A DNA stretch of 25,099 nucleotides. It comes from JAUZQZ01 sp964492105 (GTDB lineage: Bacteria > Pseudomonadota > Zetaproteobacteria > Mariprofundales > Mariprofundaceae). The stretch lies in assembly GCA_964492105.1 (NCBI GenBank), contig CAZBJB010000018.1:1-25099 (forward strand), written 5' to 3'. Position 1 is the stretch's first letter, and each line of letters starts with the position of its first letter. The translations under genes and the position numbers were made by a program. Positions 8,033 to 14,984 of the stretch are shown here, piece by piece. Under the pieces are notes generated by a model. The model saw nothing but the letters and a program-made list of their open reading frames with translations, was not told the DNA's origin and made no database searches.

Positions 8033-8530
8033 ATGATTAATACGGAAGAGCTGGAACTGACTGAAAAACTCGTGTACATCAATCGTGTGGCCAAGACGGT
8101 TGCGGGCGGTCGTCGCATGGGTTTCTCGGCTCTGATGGTGGTTGGCGATGGCAACGGACATGTCGGTTTCGGGCATGCCAAGGCCAAGGAAGTGCCCGAG
8201 GCCATTCGTAAAGCCAATGAAATCGCGCGCCGCACGCTGGTCAGCGTACCACGCAAGGACGGCACCATTCATTATGAGGTGATTGGCCGCCAGGATGCGT
8301 CGCGTGTGATGCTCAAACCCGCCAGTGAAGGTACGGGTGTCATTGCCAGCAGCAGCGTGCGCGCGGTAATGGATGCGGCTGGTATTCGTGACGTGCTGAC
8401 CAAGTGTCTCGGATCCCGCAATCCGCTGAATCTTGTGCGTGCCACATTTCATGGTCTGCGCATGCTCGAAACGCCGGAACAGGTGGCTGAGCGACGCGGC
8501 AAGGCTAAACGGGAGGTGCGGCATGAGTGA
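8033..8530 (+). CDS. rpsE: 30S ribosomal protein S5
   Basis: S5 helps maintain decoding accuracy and the mRNA entry tunnel. The 165-aa product includes VYINRVAKTVAGGRRMGFSA (about residues 14-33), with the loop classically mutated in spectinomycin resistance, and the C-terminal domain KPASEGTGVIASSSVRAVMD. It is separated from rplR by 63 bp containing a small CCGG/CCGG inverted repeat and an AGGAG ribosome-binding site. It overlaps rpmD by 8 nt. Confidence 0.97.
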   Translation: MINTEELELTEKLVYINRVAKTVAGGRRMGFSALMVVGDGNGHVGFGHAKAKEVPEAIRKANEIARRTLVSVPRKDGTIHYEVIGRQDASRVMLKPASEGTGVIASSSVRAVMDAAGIRDVLTKCLGSRNPLNLVRATFHGLRMLETPEQVAERRGKAKREVRHE

Positions 8531-8723
8531 AGAAAGAGTTATTCGCGTGCGCCAGATCAAGAGTGGTATCGGCTATGCCGCGGATCAGAAAGCCACCTTG
8601 CGGGGGTTGGGCTTTCGTCGCCTGAACCAGGTAGTGGAACTGGAAGATACGCCCGCGACCCGCGGTATGATGCACAAGGTGCGTCACCTTGTACGTATTG
8701 AAGTCAGGGAGTTGAAGGTATGA
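8523..8723 (+). CDS. rpmD: 50S ribosomal protein L30
   Basis: L30 is a small ferredoxin-like-fold protein of the large subunit. The frame is open from further upstream inside rpsE, but ATG 8523 gives a 66-aa product that starts MSEERVIRVRQIKSGIGYAA and contains ATLRGLGFRRLNQVVELEDT, exactly the family pattern. GGGAGGTGCGGC just before it supplies the ribosome-binding site. It overlaps rpsE by 8 nt and rplO by 4 nt. Confidence 0.95.
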   Translation: MSEERVIRVRQIKSGIGYAADQKATLRGLGFRRLNQVVELEDTPATRGMMHKVRHLVRIEVRELKV

Positions 8724-9166
8724 AACTGAATGATCTTAAACCGGCCAGCGGTGCCCGCCGTGGTCGCAAACGTCTGGGTTGTGGTGTGGGTTCCGGCCAT
8801 GGTAAGACGGGCGGACGTGGGCACAAGGGGCAAAAGTCGCGCACGGGCAATACGGTTGCCCGCGGCTTTGAAGGCGGGCAGATGCCATTGATCCGGCGTG
8901 TACCGAAGCGTGGATTTACACCACTGGTCAGGAATTTATATCAGTTGGTGAATGTGGATCAACTGGAACGATTCGATGCTGGTGCACGGATAGATGTGGT
9001 TTTACTTGTTGAGGCAGGACTCATCCGCAATGCCGTTTCACCTGTCAAACTGCTTGGTAAAGGTGATTTATCCAAAAAACTGGATATTATCGTCACGGCT
9101 GTATCAGCACAGGCCGTAAAAAAAGTGGAAGCAGCAGGTGGAACCCTGCAACTGACTTCGGCCTGA
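8720..9166 (+). CDS. rplO: 50S ribosomal protein L15
   Basis: L15 is a late-assembly large-subunit protein. The 148-aa product has the glycine-rich basic N-terminus GRKRLGCGVGSGHGKTGGRG followed by HKGQKSRTG, then GFEGGQMPLIRRVPKRGF (about residues 51-68), typical of the family. The start overlaps the rpmD stop (ATGA). Downstream there is an unusually long 167-bp gap before secY. Confidence 0.97.
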   Translation: MKLNDLKPASGARRGRKRLGCGVGSGHGKTGGRGHKGQKSRTGNTVARGFEGGQMPLIRRVPKRGFTPLVRNLYQLVNVDQLERFDAGARIDVVLLVEAGLIRNAVSPVKLLGKGDLSKKLDIIVTAVSAQAVKKVEAAGGTLQLTSA

Positions 9167-9333
9167 TCGTGGAGCGGTAGAGATGTTTGATGCTATCGTA
9201 ACAGGGCCATCCATGGCCTTTGCATATTATGGAAAGCGAAACGTACGATTTCCACTTTCCGTGCAAATGAAGTCATTGATGAACGCACCCGTTCATCTGC
9301 CTGTGTGTTGCACGCAGACAGGTGGGCGCATGG
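9167..9333 (+). promoter_or_regulatory. Structured secY leader with two consecutive hairpins
   Basis: This is the longest gap in the ribosomal cluster. It holds a perfect 8-bp stem GATGAACG/CGTTCATC (9278-9285 and 9290-9297) with a CACC loop. Immediately after comes a second stem pairing CCTGTGTG (9300-9307) with CACGCAGACAGG (9311-9322), with one internal mismatch. The AGGTGG (9320-9325) that best serves secY is partly inside the second stem. No protein-coding gene is visible. The second hairpin resembles the one at 22675-22707. A regulatory role is inferred. Confidence 0.5.
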
Positions 9334-10689
9334 ATGACGTCGCAAGAAGTCACTATGTTTGAACGCGCGGGCCAGATGGCCGGACTGGCCGACATGGGTA
9401 AGATTCCCGAACTCAAGAGCAGAATCCTGTTTACCCTGGCGATGCTGATTGTTTACCGTCTTGGTGCCCATATTCCGGTACCCGGAATTGATGCCGGTGT
9501 ATTGGCCCAGATCTTCAAACAGGCGCAAGGTACGATGCTGGGCATGTTCGATATGTTCTCCGGCGGCGCTTTGCGTCGGCTCACAATCTTTGCGCTGGGC
9601 ATCATGCCATACATTTCCGCGGCCATTATTATTCAATTAATGACCGTGGTGTCACCGAAGCTGGAGCAACTCAAGAAAGAAGGTGAGGCGGGGCGGCGTC
9701 AGGTGACCCAATATACACGCTACGGAACTGTTGTGCTGGCCCTTTTTCAGTCCGTGGGCATTGCGATTGGAATGGAATCTTTTTCCGTCAATGGCATGCC
9801 TGCTGTCATCGATCCCGGTTGGGCTTTCCGCCTGATGACCGTTTTGACGCTTACTTCCGGAACCATTTTCCTGATGTGGGTCGGTGAGCAAATTACGGAA
9901 CGTGGCATTGGCAATGGTATCTCGCTGATTATTTTCTCCGGTATTGTCGCCGGGCTTCCGCGAGCCATTGGTGGAACACTGGAATTGGCAAGGACGGGGG
10001 AATATACCGCGTTCACTGTGCTTTTCCTTTTTGCAACCGCCATTGTGGTCACGGGTGTTGTCGTCTGGTTCGAGCGGGCGCAACGCCGTATCCCCATCCA
10101 GTACGCCAAGCGCCAGGTTGGCAACCGCCTATATGGCGGAAAATCATCTTTTCTCCCGCTTAAAGTGAATACGGCCGGTGTGATTCCGCCTATTTTTGCT
10201 TCCAGCCTGATTTTGTTGCCTGCCACGTTCGCCCAGTTCACGAAGAATGCGAAAGGGTTTAGCTGGCTAGGGGATGTGTCGGCATTGCTCAGCCCTGGAA
10301 ACTGGCTTTACATGGCGCTGTTTTCGGGGCTGATCGTCTTTTTTTGTTTCTTCTATACGGCCATTGTTTTCAATCCCAAGGAAACCGCAGATAATCTCAA
10401 GAAACATGGCGGCTTTATTCCAGGTATCCGTCCCGGGCAGAAGACGGCGGAGTATATTGATTCCGTACTGACGCGCTTGACGGTTACCGGCGCCATCTAT
10501 GTCACGCTGGTCTGCCTGCTGCCCCAGTATCTTATTTCCGAGTTGTCCGTGCCGTTTTACTTTGGTGGTACCAGTTTGTTGATTGTGGTTGTGGTGACTA
10601 TGGATACGATATCCCAGATTCAGGCGCATCTGCTCTCGCATCAATATGAGGGCATGATGAAACAGGCTCGATTGAAAACAGGGCGTTAG
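9334..10689 (+). CDS. secY: Preprotein translocase subunit SecY
   Basis: SecY is the membrane channel of the Sec translocon. The product is about 451 aa with ten membrane segments by eye. Landmarks are the first transmembrane segment/plug region IVYRLGAHIPVPGID, the FSGGALRRLTIFALGIMPYI stretch, and the cytoplasmic loop PGIRPGQKTAEYIDSVLTRL that contacts SecA and the ribosome. Starts at GTG 9322, ATG 9334 and ATG 9355 are all in frame. I chose 9334 because AGGTGG lies 8 nt upstream. The first residues (MTSQEVTMFERAGQMAG) look lineage-specific, and ATG 9355 would remove seven of them. Confidence 0.96.
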   Translation: MTSQEVTMFERAGQMAGLADMGKIPELKSRILFTLAMLIVYRLGAHIPVPGIDAGVLAQIFKQAQGTMLGMFDMFSGGALRRLTIFALGIMPYISAAIIIQLMTVVSPKLEQLKKEGEAGRRQVTQYTRYGTVVLALFQSVGIAIGMESFSVNGMPAVIDPGWAFRLMTVLTLTSGTIFLMWVGEQITERGIGNGISLIIFSGIVAGLPRAIGGTLELARTGEYTAFTVLFLFATAIVVTGVVVWFERAQRRIPIQYAKRQVGNRLYGGKSSFLPLKVNTAGVIPPIFASSLILLPATFAQFTKNAKGFSWLGDVSALLSPGNWLYMALFSGLIVFFCFFYTAIVFNPKETADNLKKHGGFIPGIRPGQKTAEYIDSVLTRLTVTGAIYVTLVCLLPQYLISELSVPFYFGGTSLLIVVVVTMDTISQIQAHLLSHQYEGMMKQARLKTGR

Positions 10690-10734
10690 AGGCCCGCCAG
10701 ACTTATGATGAATGTCCTGCGCGCTACAATCCCT

Positions 10735-10764
10735 CCAGGTTCGACAGGCTCCTTGTGAACCTGG
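10735..10764 (+). promoter_or_regulatory. Inverted repeat spanning the adk start codon
   Basis: CCAGGTTC (10735-10742) and GAACCTGG (10757-10764) are perfect 8-bp complements around a 14-nt loop. The loop contains the weak ribosome-binding site CAGG and most of the GTG start of adk (10755-10757). In RNA the hairpin would occlude initiation, so it may tune adk translation relative to its ribosomal neighbours. This is inferred from the sequence only. Confidence 0.45.
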
Positions 10765-11399
10765 TTCTTTTTGGGCCTCCGGGTGTGGGAAAAGGTACCC
10801 AGGGTGAGCGGTTTTCGTCTGAGAATGGAATCAGCCATCTTGCCATGGGCAATATTCTCCGTGCTGCCGTGCGCGATGTCACTGAGGCCGGAAAACAGGC
10901 CGAGGCATATATGGATGCAGGCAAGCTTGTTCCTGATAACGTCGTGGTGTCCATGATTGAGGATCGCATTGTCGAAAACGCTACATCGGGTTTTCTTCTG
11001 GATGGTTTCCCCCGCAACCTAGCGCAGGCCGAAGCGCTGGATGCCATGTTTGCACGCCATCATGGCCTCACGCTGGACAAGATCGTATGTATGGATGCGC
11101 CTGAAAATGATTTGCTCAAGCGCTTGAGTGGTCGGCTTGTTTGCAGGGCTTGCGGTTTTGGATTCCATCGGCATTATTCGCCCCCCCGCGAAGTGGGGCG
11201 TTGTGACCGTTGCGGTGGTAAGCTATATCAGAGAGAGGATGATTGTGAAGATGTGATCGCAAATCGTTTGCATATCTACAGGAATCAGACTGCGCCCGTG
11301 CTTGCCTATTATAAAGATAAACCAGGGTTTGTCAGGCTGGATGCTTCCGGGGATATGCAGGTCGTTTATACAGCACTAACAGAAGCGGTTGAAGGCTAG
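10755..11399 (+). CDS. adk: Adenylate kinase with Cys4 zinc-type lid
   Basis: Adenylate kinase converts ATP + AMP to 2 ADP. The 214-aa product has the P-loop GPPGVGKGTQ (residues 7-16), the FLLDGFPRN segment (80-88), and a LID with Cys130-x2-Cys133 and Cys150-x2-Cys153, the zinc-binding version. The GTG start is set by homology: the beta-strand before the P-loop begins right there, and no in-frame ATG lies upstream. Oddly, the AMP-site motif normally STGDMLR reads AMGNILR at residues 30-36. The location between secY and infA is seen in many bacteria but not in E. coli. Confidence 0.95.
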   Translation: MNLVLFGPPGVGKGTQGERFSSENGISHLAMGNILRAAVRDVTEAGKQAEAYMDAGKLVPDNVVVSMIEDRIVENATSGFLLDGFPRNLAQAEALDAMFARHHGLTLDKIVCMDAPENDLLKRLSGRLVCRACGFGFHRHYSPPREVGRCDRCGGKLYQREDDCEDVIANRLHIYRNQTAPVLAYYKDKPGFVRLDASGDMQVVYTALTEAVEG

Positions 11400-11402
11400 G
11401 AC

Positions 11403-11621
11403 ATGGCAAAAGAGGATATTATTGAAATGTCGGGAGAGGTGACCGAGAAGCTTCCCAATGCCATGTTCAGGGTCAAGCTGGAGAATGGCCACGAGGTTCT
11501 GGCGACGATTTCTGGCAAGATGCGAAAGTATTACATCCGTATTCTCCCCGGCGACAAGGTTACGGTGGAAATTTCACCGTATGACCTCTCCCGCGGTCGC
11601 ATCAGTTATCGCGAGAAGTAA
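11403..11621 (+). CDS. infA: Translation initiation factor IF-1
   Basis: IF-1 blocks the A site during initiation. The 72-aa OB-fold product has the family's exact usual length and sequence: MAKEDIIEMSGEVTEKLPNA, then the loop GKMRKYYIRILPGDKV and C-terminal SPYDLSRGRISYREK. It begins 3 nt after the adk stop, so the two are probably translated together. A 60-bp gap follows before rpmJ. Confidence 0.97.
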   Translation: MAKEDIIEMSGEVTEKLPNAMFRVKLENGHEVLATISGKMRKYYIRILPGDKVTVEISPYDLSRGRISYREK

Positions 11622-11681
11622 CAAGACGATGCAAATCGCTTTTATCAAATGCAAGTCCGCGGATTGCGGGCAGGAGGCAGC

Positions 11682-11795
11682 ATGAAGGTTCGGGCATCCG
11701 TAAAGAAAATGTGCAGTAAATGTTGCATCATCAGACGTCGCGGCGTGGTTCGCGTCATATGCGAGAATCCGCGCCACAAGCAGCGGCAGGGATAG
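11682..11795 (+). CDS. rpmJ: 50S ribosomal protein L36, zinc-binding (C+) form
   Basis: L36 is the smallest large-subunit protein. The 37-codon gene reads MKVRASVKKMCSKC, then an arginine-rich RRRGVVRVICENPRHKQRQG. Zinc ligands are Cys11, Cys14, Cys27 and His32, with one extra cysteine at position 15. The start ATG 11682 follows AGGAGG (11672-11677) by 4 nt. It sits in the standard place between infA and rpsM. Confidence 0.95.
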   Translation: MKVRASVKKMCSKCCIIRRRGVVRVICENPRHKQRQG

Positions 11796-11900
11796 TTTAT
11801 GTACTTGCAGAGGGCAGCCCATACAGCTACACTCGCGCGCCCTTTGCGGGCGGCGCGATGTCCAGCATATGCGCTGACATCCTGCGGACAGGAGACATAA
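11796..11900 (+). promoter_or_regulatory. rpsM leader with strong GC hairpin; candidate S4-responsive site
   Basis: The 105-bp gap before rpsM contains a strong stem CGCGCGCCC/GGGCGGCGCG (11834-11842 and 11848-11857, one bulge). It is followed by weaker complementarity (ATGTC/GACAT) around the ribosome-binding region AGGAG. rpsM itself begins with GTG. In E. coli the alpha operon is repressed by S4 binding a pseudoknot just before a GUG-started rpsM. The position and start codon match that arrangement, but I did not demonstrate a pseudoknot. Confidence 0.35.
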
Positions 11901-12269
11901 GTGGCACGTATCGCCGGAGTAAACATTCCGACCCAGAAACGCGTGGAAGTTGCGCTGACCTATATCTTCGGTATTGGACGTTCCAGTTCTCGCAAGATAC
12001 TGGCCATAACCAAAATAAGCCCGGAGATTCGCGTCAGGGACTTGACTGAAGCGGAGGTCGGCAGGATCCGCGCCGAGATCGACAAGGATTATGTCGTCGA
12101 AGGCGATTGCCGTCGCGAAGTATCCATGAACATCAAACGGTTGACGGATCTGGGCTGCTATCGTGGTCTCCGGCACCGCAAGGGTCTCCCGGTTCGTGGT
12201 CAGCGTTCCAAGACAAATGCGCGTACGCGTAAGGGGCCGCGCCGTACCGTGGCCGGCAAGAAGAAGTAA
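11901..12269 (+). CDS. rpsM: 30S ribosomal protein S13
   Basis: S13 contacts the P-site tRNA and the large subunit from the 30S head. The 122-aa product begins ARIAGVNIPTQKRVEVALTY after a GTG start, and has the helix-turn GIGRSSSRKIL (about residues 25-35) and the C-terminal signature GCYRGLRHRKGLPVRGQRSK. The ribosome-binding site is AGGAG a few nt before the GTG. Confidence 0.97.
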   Translation: MARIAGVNIPTQKRVEVALTYIFGIGRSSSRKILAITKISPEIRVRDLTEAEVGRIRAEIDKDYVVEGDCRREVSMNIKRLTDLGCYRGLRHRKGLPVRGQRSKTNARTRKGPRRTVAGKKK

Positions 12270-12283
12270 GGAGGGCATTGCTT

Positions 12284-12682
12284 ATGGCAGGTTCGAAAGC
12301 AGGGAAGACCGGCACAAAGCGCCGCGCACGCAAGAATATCGCGAACGCCGTTGCGCATATCAAGGCGTCATTCAACAACACCCTTATCAGCTTTACCGAT
12401 GAGGCTGGTAATGCAATTTGCTGGGCAACCAGTGGTGCCGCCGGATTCAGCGGTTCGCGTAAGAGTACGCCATTCGCCGCTCAGGTCGCGGCGGAAGAAG
12501 CTTGCCAGAAGGCCATGGATCATGGCGTGAAGAATGTATCCGTTCTGGTTAAGGGGCCGGGTTCAGGTCGCGAGTCCGCCATTCGAGCCATTGCCGCTTC
12601 CGGTTTAAATGTGACATTCATTCGTGATGTGACGCCGATCCCGCATAACGGCTGCCGCCCACCAAAGCGGCGCCGCGTTTAG
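12284..12682 (+). CDS. rpsK: 30S ribosomal protein S11
   Basis: S11 lines the platform near the mRNA exit. The frame is open from TTG 12278, but ATG 12284 follows AAGGAGGG (12268-12275) by 8 nt and gives a normal 132-aa product. Landmarks are AHIKASFNNTLISFTDEAGN (about residues 24-43), GFSGSRKSTPFAAQ, and the C-terminal DVTPIPHNGCRPPKRRRV, which is invariant across bacteria. Confidence 0.97.
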   Translation: MAGSKAGKTGTKRRARKNIANAVAHIKASFNNTLISFTDEAGNAICWATSGAAGFSGSRKSTPFAAQVAAEEACQKAMDHGVKNVSVLVKGPGSGRESAIRAIAASGLNVTFIRDVTPIPHNGCRPPKRRRV

Positions 12683-12692
12683 GCGTACCGAT

Positions 12693-13325
12693 ATGGCGCG
12701 TTATATGGATGCCAAATGCCGCTTGTGCCGCCGCGAAGGCGAGAAACTGTATCTTAAAGGCTCAAAGTGCTATTCGGACAAGTGTGCGATTGAACGTCGT
12801 CCCTATGCGCCGGGCATGCATGGTCAGAGCCGCCGTCCCGGGCGCACTTCCGACTATGGTCTTCAGTTACGTGAGAAACAGAAAGTCAAACGTGTTTATG
12901 GGTTGCAGGAGAAACAGTTTCGTCGCTATTTCCACGATGCTGATCGCATGCCGGGCGTGACGGGCCTGAACCTCCTGCACCTGCTGGAGTCCCGGCTGGA
13001 CAATATGATTTATCGCATGGGTCTGTCCACATCGCGTTCCGAGGCGCGTCAACTGGTGCGCCATAAACATATCATACTGGATGGAAAAGTGGTGAATATT
13101 CCATCCTGCAAGGTGCGTGTGGGATCAAAGATCGTCTTGAATGAAAAAGCACGGGATCATCTTCGCATCAATGCCGCCGTTGCATCCGCGGGACAGAAAG
13201 GCGTGGCCGAATGGGTGGATGTGGATTTGCAGAGCAAACAAGGGACATTCCGTGAATTGCCTGTCCGCGATCAACTGGATCCGGGCATTCATGAGCAGCT
13301 CATTGTTGAGTTGTATTCCAAGTAA
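12693..13325 (+). CDS. rpsD: 30S ribosomal protein S4, zinc-binding (C+) form
   Basis: S4 nucleates assembly of the 16S 5' domain and in some bacteria regulates the alpha operon. The 210-aa product carries Cys9, Cys12, Cys26 and Cys31 in its N-terminal extension, the zinc arrangement known from Thermus S4 and absent from E. coli S4. The S4 RNA-binding domain LESRLDNMIYRMGLSTSRSE and ARQLVRHKHIILDGKVV lies at about residues 98-130. It ends with the usual EQLIVELYSK. Confidence 0.97.
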   Translation: MARYMDAKCRLCRREGEKLYLKGSKCYSDKCAIERRPYAPGMHGQSRRPGRTSDYGLQLREKQKVKRVYGLQEKQFRRYFHDADRMPGVTGLNLLHLLESRLDNMIYRMGLSTSRSEARQLVRHKHIILDGKVVNIPSCKVRVGSKIVLNEKARDHLRINAAVASAGQKGVAEWVDVDLQSKQGTFRELPVRDQLDPGIHEQLIVELYSK

Positions 13326-13348
13326 GTACAGAACGGCAGGGGATAAGC

Positions 13349-14320
13349 ATGAAGCTGATTAAACCTCGCAAGGTCACGGTTGAGCAGATTGTTCCCGGAC
13401 GCACCGCGAAGATCGCATTCGAGCCACTGGAGCGGGGTTTCGGGATCACGTTTGGCAACAGCCTGCGCCGCATGCTGCTTTCTTCGCTGGCGGGTGCATC
13501 GGTCACCATGGTGCGTATTGACGGTGTTGCACATGAATTTGACACCATCAAGGGCGTACGAGAGGATGTGATGGATATCATCCTTTCCCTCAAGGGGATT
13601 GATTTGAAATCCGGTTCGGAAGGCAGCCATGTATTAAGCCTGGATGTGAAAGGGCCGGCTGTGGTGACTGCGGGGAGCCTTAATGTGTCAGGTGATGTGC
13701 ACATTCTGAATCCCGATTTGGTACTGGCGCATCTTAATGAAGATGGTGCGTTGAAAATGGAAGTGACGGTGGATACGGGCCGTGGCTATGTTCCCGCCCA
13801 GGATCGTGCGGATGTGGAGCGCCCCGTGAGCACATTGTTGATTGATGCTTCATACTCACCAGTTCGGCGTGTGGCGACACAGGTTGAAAATGCGCGTGTT
13901 GGTCAGAATACTAATTATGACAAGCTGATCATGGAGATTGAAACGAATGGCGCGATCTCGCCTGAGGAAGCCATCCATGAAGCGGCAGGTATTATTGAAA
14001 GTCAGCTGGCTGTGTTCCTTGATTTTGACGCGGTGGTTCACGAAGAGGTTAATGTTGATACCGGAATTAATCTTGAGGAAACGTTGCGTCAACCGATTGA
14101 TCATCTGGATCTGTCGGTACGATCCATGAACTGTCTGAAAAGTGACAATGTTTTTTACGTCGGTGATCTGGTTATGCGTAGTGAGCCGGACATGTTGCGG
14201 ACACCAAACTTCGGCCGTAAATCGCTCACCGAAATTAAGGCGGTTTTGGATAAGATGGGCCTGGGTCTGGGCATGAAGATTGAAAACTGGCCACCACAAG
14301 GCCTTCCTCCCGTTGAATAA
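13349..14320 (+). CDS. rpoA: RNA polymerase subunit alpha
   Basis: RpoA dimerises to seed RNA polymerase assembly, and its C-terminal domain binds UP elements and activators. The 323-aa product has the N-terminal dimerisation core PLERGFGITFGNSLRRMLLS (about residues 29-48), the TLLIDASYSPVRRV segment, and a linker. The C-terminal domain LSVRSMNCLKSDNVFYVGDL leads into TPNFGRKSLTEIKAVL (about residues 248-300). It is in the standard place between rpsD and rplQ. Confidence 0.98.
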   Translation: MKLIKPRKVTVEQIVPGRTAKIAFEPLERGFGITFGNSLRRMLLSSLAGASVTMVRIDGVAHEFDTIKGVREDVMDIILSLKGIDLKSGSEGSHVLSLDVKGPAVVTAGSLNVSGDVHILNPDLVLAHLNEDGALKMEVTVDTGRGYVPAQDRADVERPVSTLLIDASYSPVRRVATQVENARVGQNTNYDKLIMEIETNGAISPEEAIHEAAGIIESQLAVFLDFDAVVHEEVNVDTGINLEETLRQPIDHLDLSVRSMNCLKSDNVFYVGDLVMRSEPDMLRTPNFGRKSLTEIKAVLDKMGLGLGMKIENWPPQGLPPVE

Positions 14321-14346
14321 ACGGTATTTTAGTAAGGGGCATCATC

Positions 14347-14730
14347 ATGCGTCATCGTAAACATCACGGATCTCTTGGTTTGCCGAGCGGCCATCGCCGG
14401 TCTGTTCTGGCTAACCTGGCAACGGCGCTGTTGGCGCGTGGCCGTATTGAAACGACGCAAGCCAAAGCTCGGGCTGTGCGTCCATATGTTGAAAAACTGA
14501 TCACCCTGAGCAAGCGTGGTGATCTGCATGCCCGCCGCCAGGTGCTGGCCAAATTGCATCACCGTTCCATAGTGGATCATCTGTTTAATGATGTGGCATC
14601 CGCATTCTCTGATCGGAATGGTGGCTATACACGCACCATGAAAACAGGATTTCGCGTGGGTGATGCCGCACCCATGGCGATCATTGAACTGGTTGATCAG
14701 CCACAAATCAAAGTAGCTAATCCGGATTAG
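14347..14730 (+). CDS. rplQ: 50S ribosomal protein L17
   Basis: L17 lies near the tunnel exit. The 127-aa product starts MRHRKHHGSLGLPSGHRRSV and contains ANLATALLARGRIETTQAKA (about residues 22-41) and the C-terminal signature GGYTRTMKTGFRVGDAAPMA, all typical. It is the last gene of the ribosomal cluster and is convergent with nadB. Confidence 0.97.
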   Translation: MRHRKHHGSLGLPSGHRRSVLANLATALLARGRIETTQAKARAVRPYVEKLITLSKRGDLHARRQVLAKLHHRSIVDHLFNDVASAFSDRNGGYTRTMKTGFRVGDAAPMAIIELVDQPQIKVANPD

Positions 14731-14984
14731 TCATGACTCACCGTGATGGGTACGCCGAGCCGATGAATAGTCCGGGAGAATGAAGACCTGGCGGTCAAGA
14801 ACGCCAGCGCCTGGCCTTTACACACAAATCTGAGAAGCAATTTACGTATAAAGGGCAAGCCAAGCCTGCCAATCCAATGTCCATGCTATGTTGCATCGGT
14901 TTCAAATGAGTCTTGATTGCAACGCGTATGGATGAGTGACAATTGCCACTCATCCACCCCGGAGTTTTGAAATTGCCTCAAACG
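14731..14984. other. Convergent intergenic region between rplQ and nadB
   Basis: No gene is visible in these 254 bp. They hold a small stem CTGGCG/CGCCAG (14788-14793 and 14802-14807) and a perfect 9-bp stem at 14930-14955. A motif GGCCTTTACACACAAATCT at 14813-14831 recurs in a slightly altered form at 19400-19418. Neither stem has an adjacent T-run on the coding strand that would make it a textbook terminator. Confidence 0.6.
14930..14955. terminator. Possible bidirectional stem-loop terminator between rplQ and nadB
   Basis: GGATGAGTG (14930-14938) and CACTCATCC (14947-14955) pair perfectly around an 8-nt loop. The only T-run is a short GTTTT about 8 nt downstream on the plus strand, so intrinsic termination is uncertain. 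Its place between two convergent operons is what supports the call. Confidence 0.35.
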
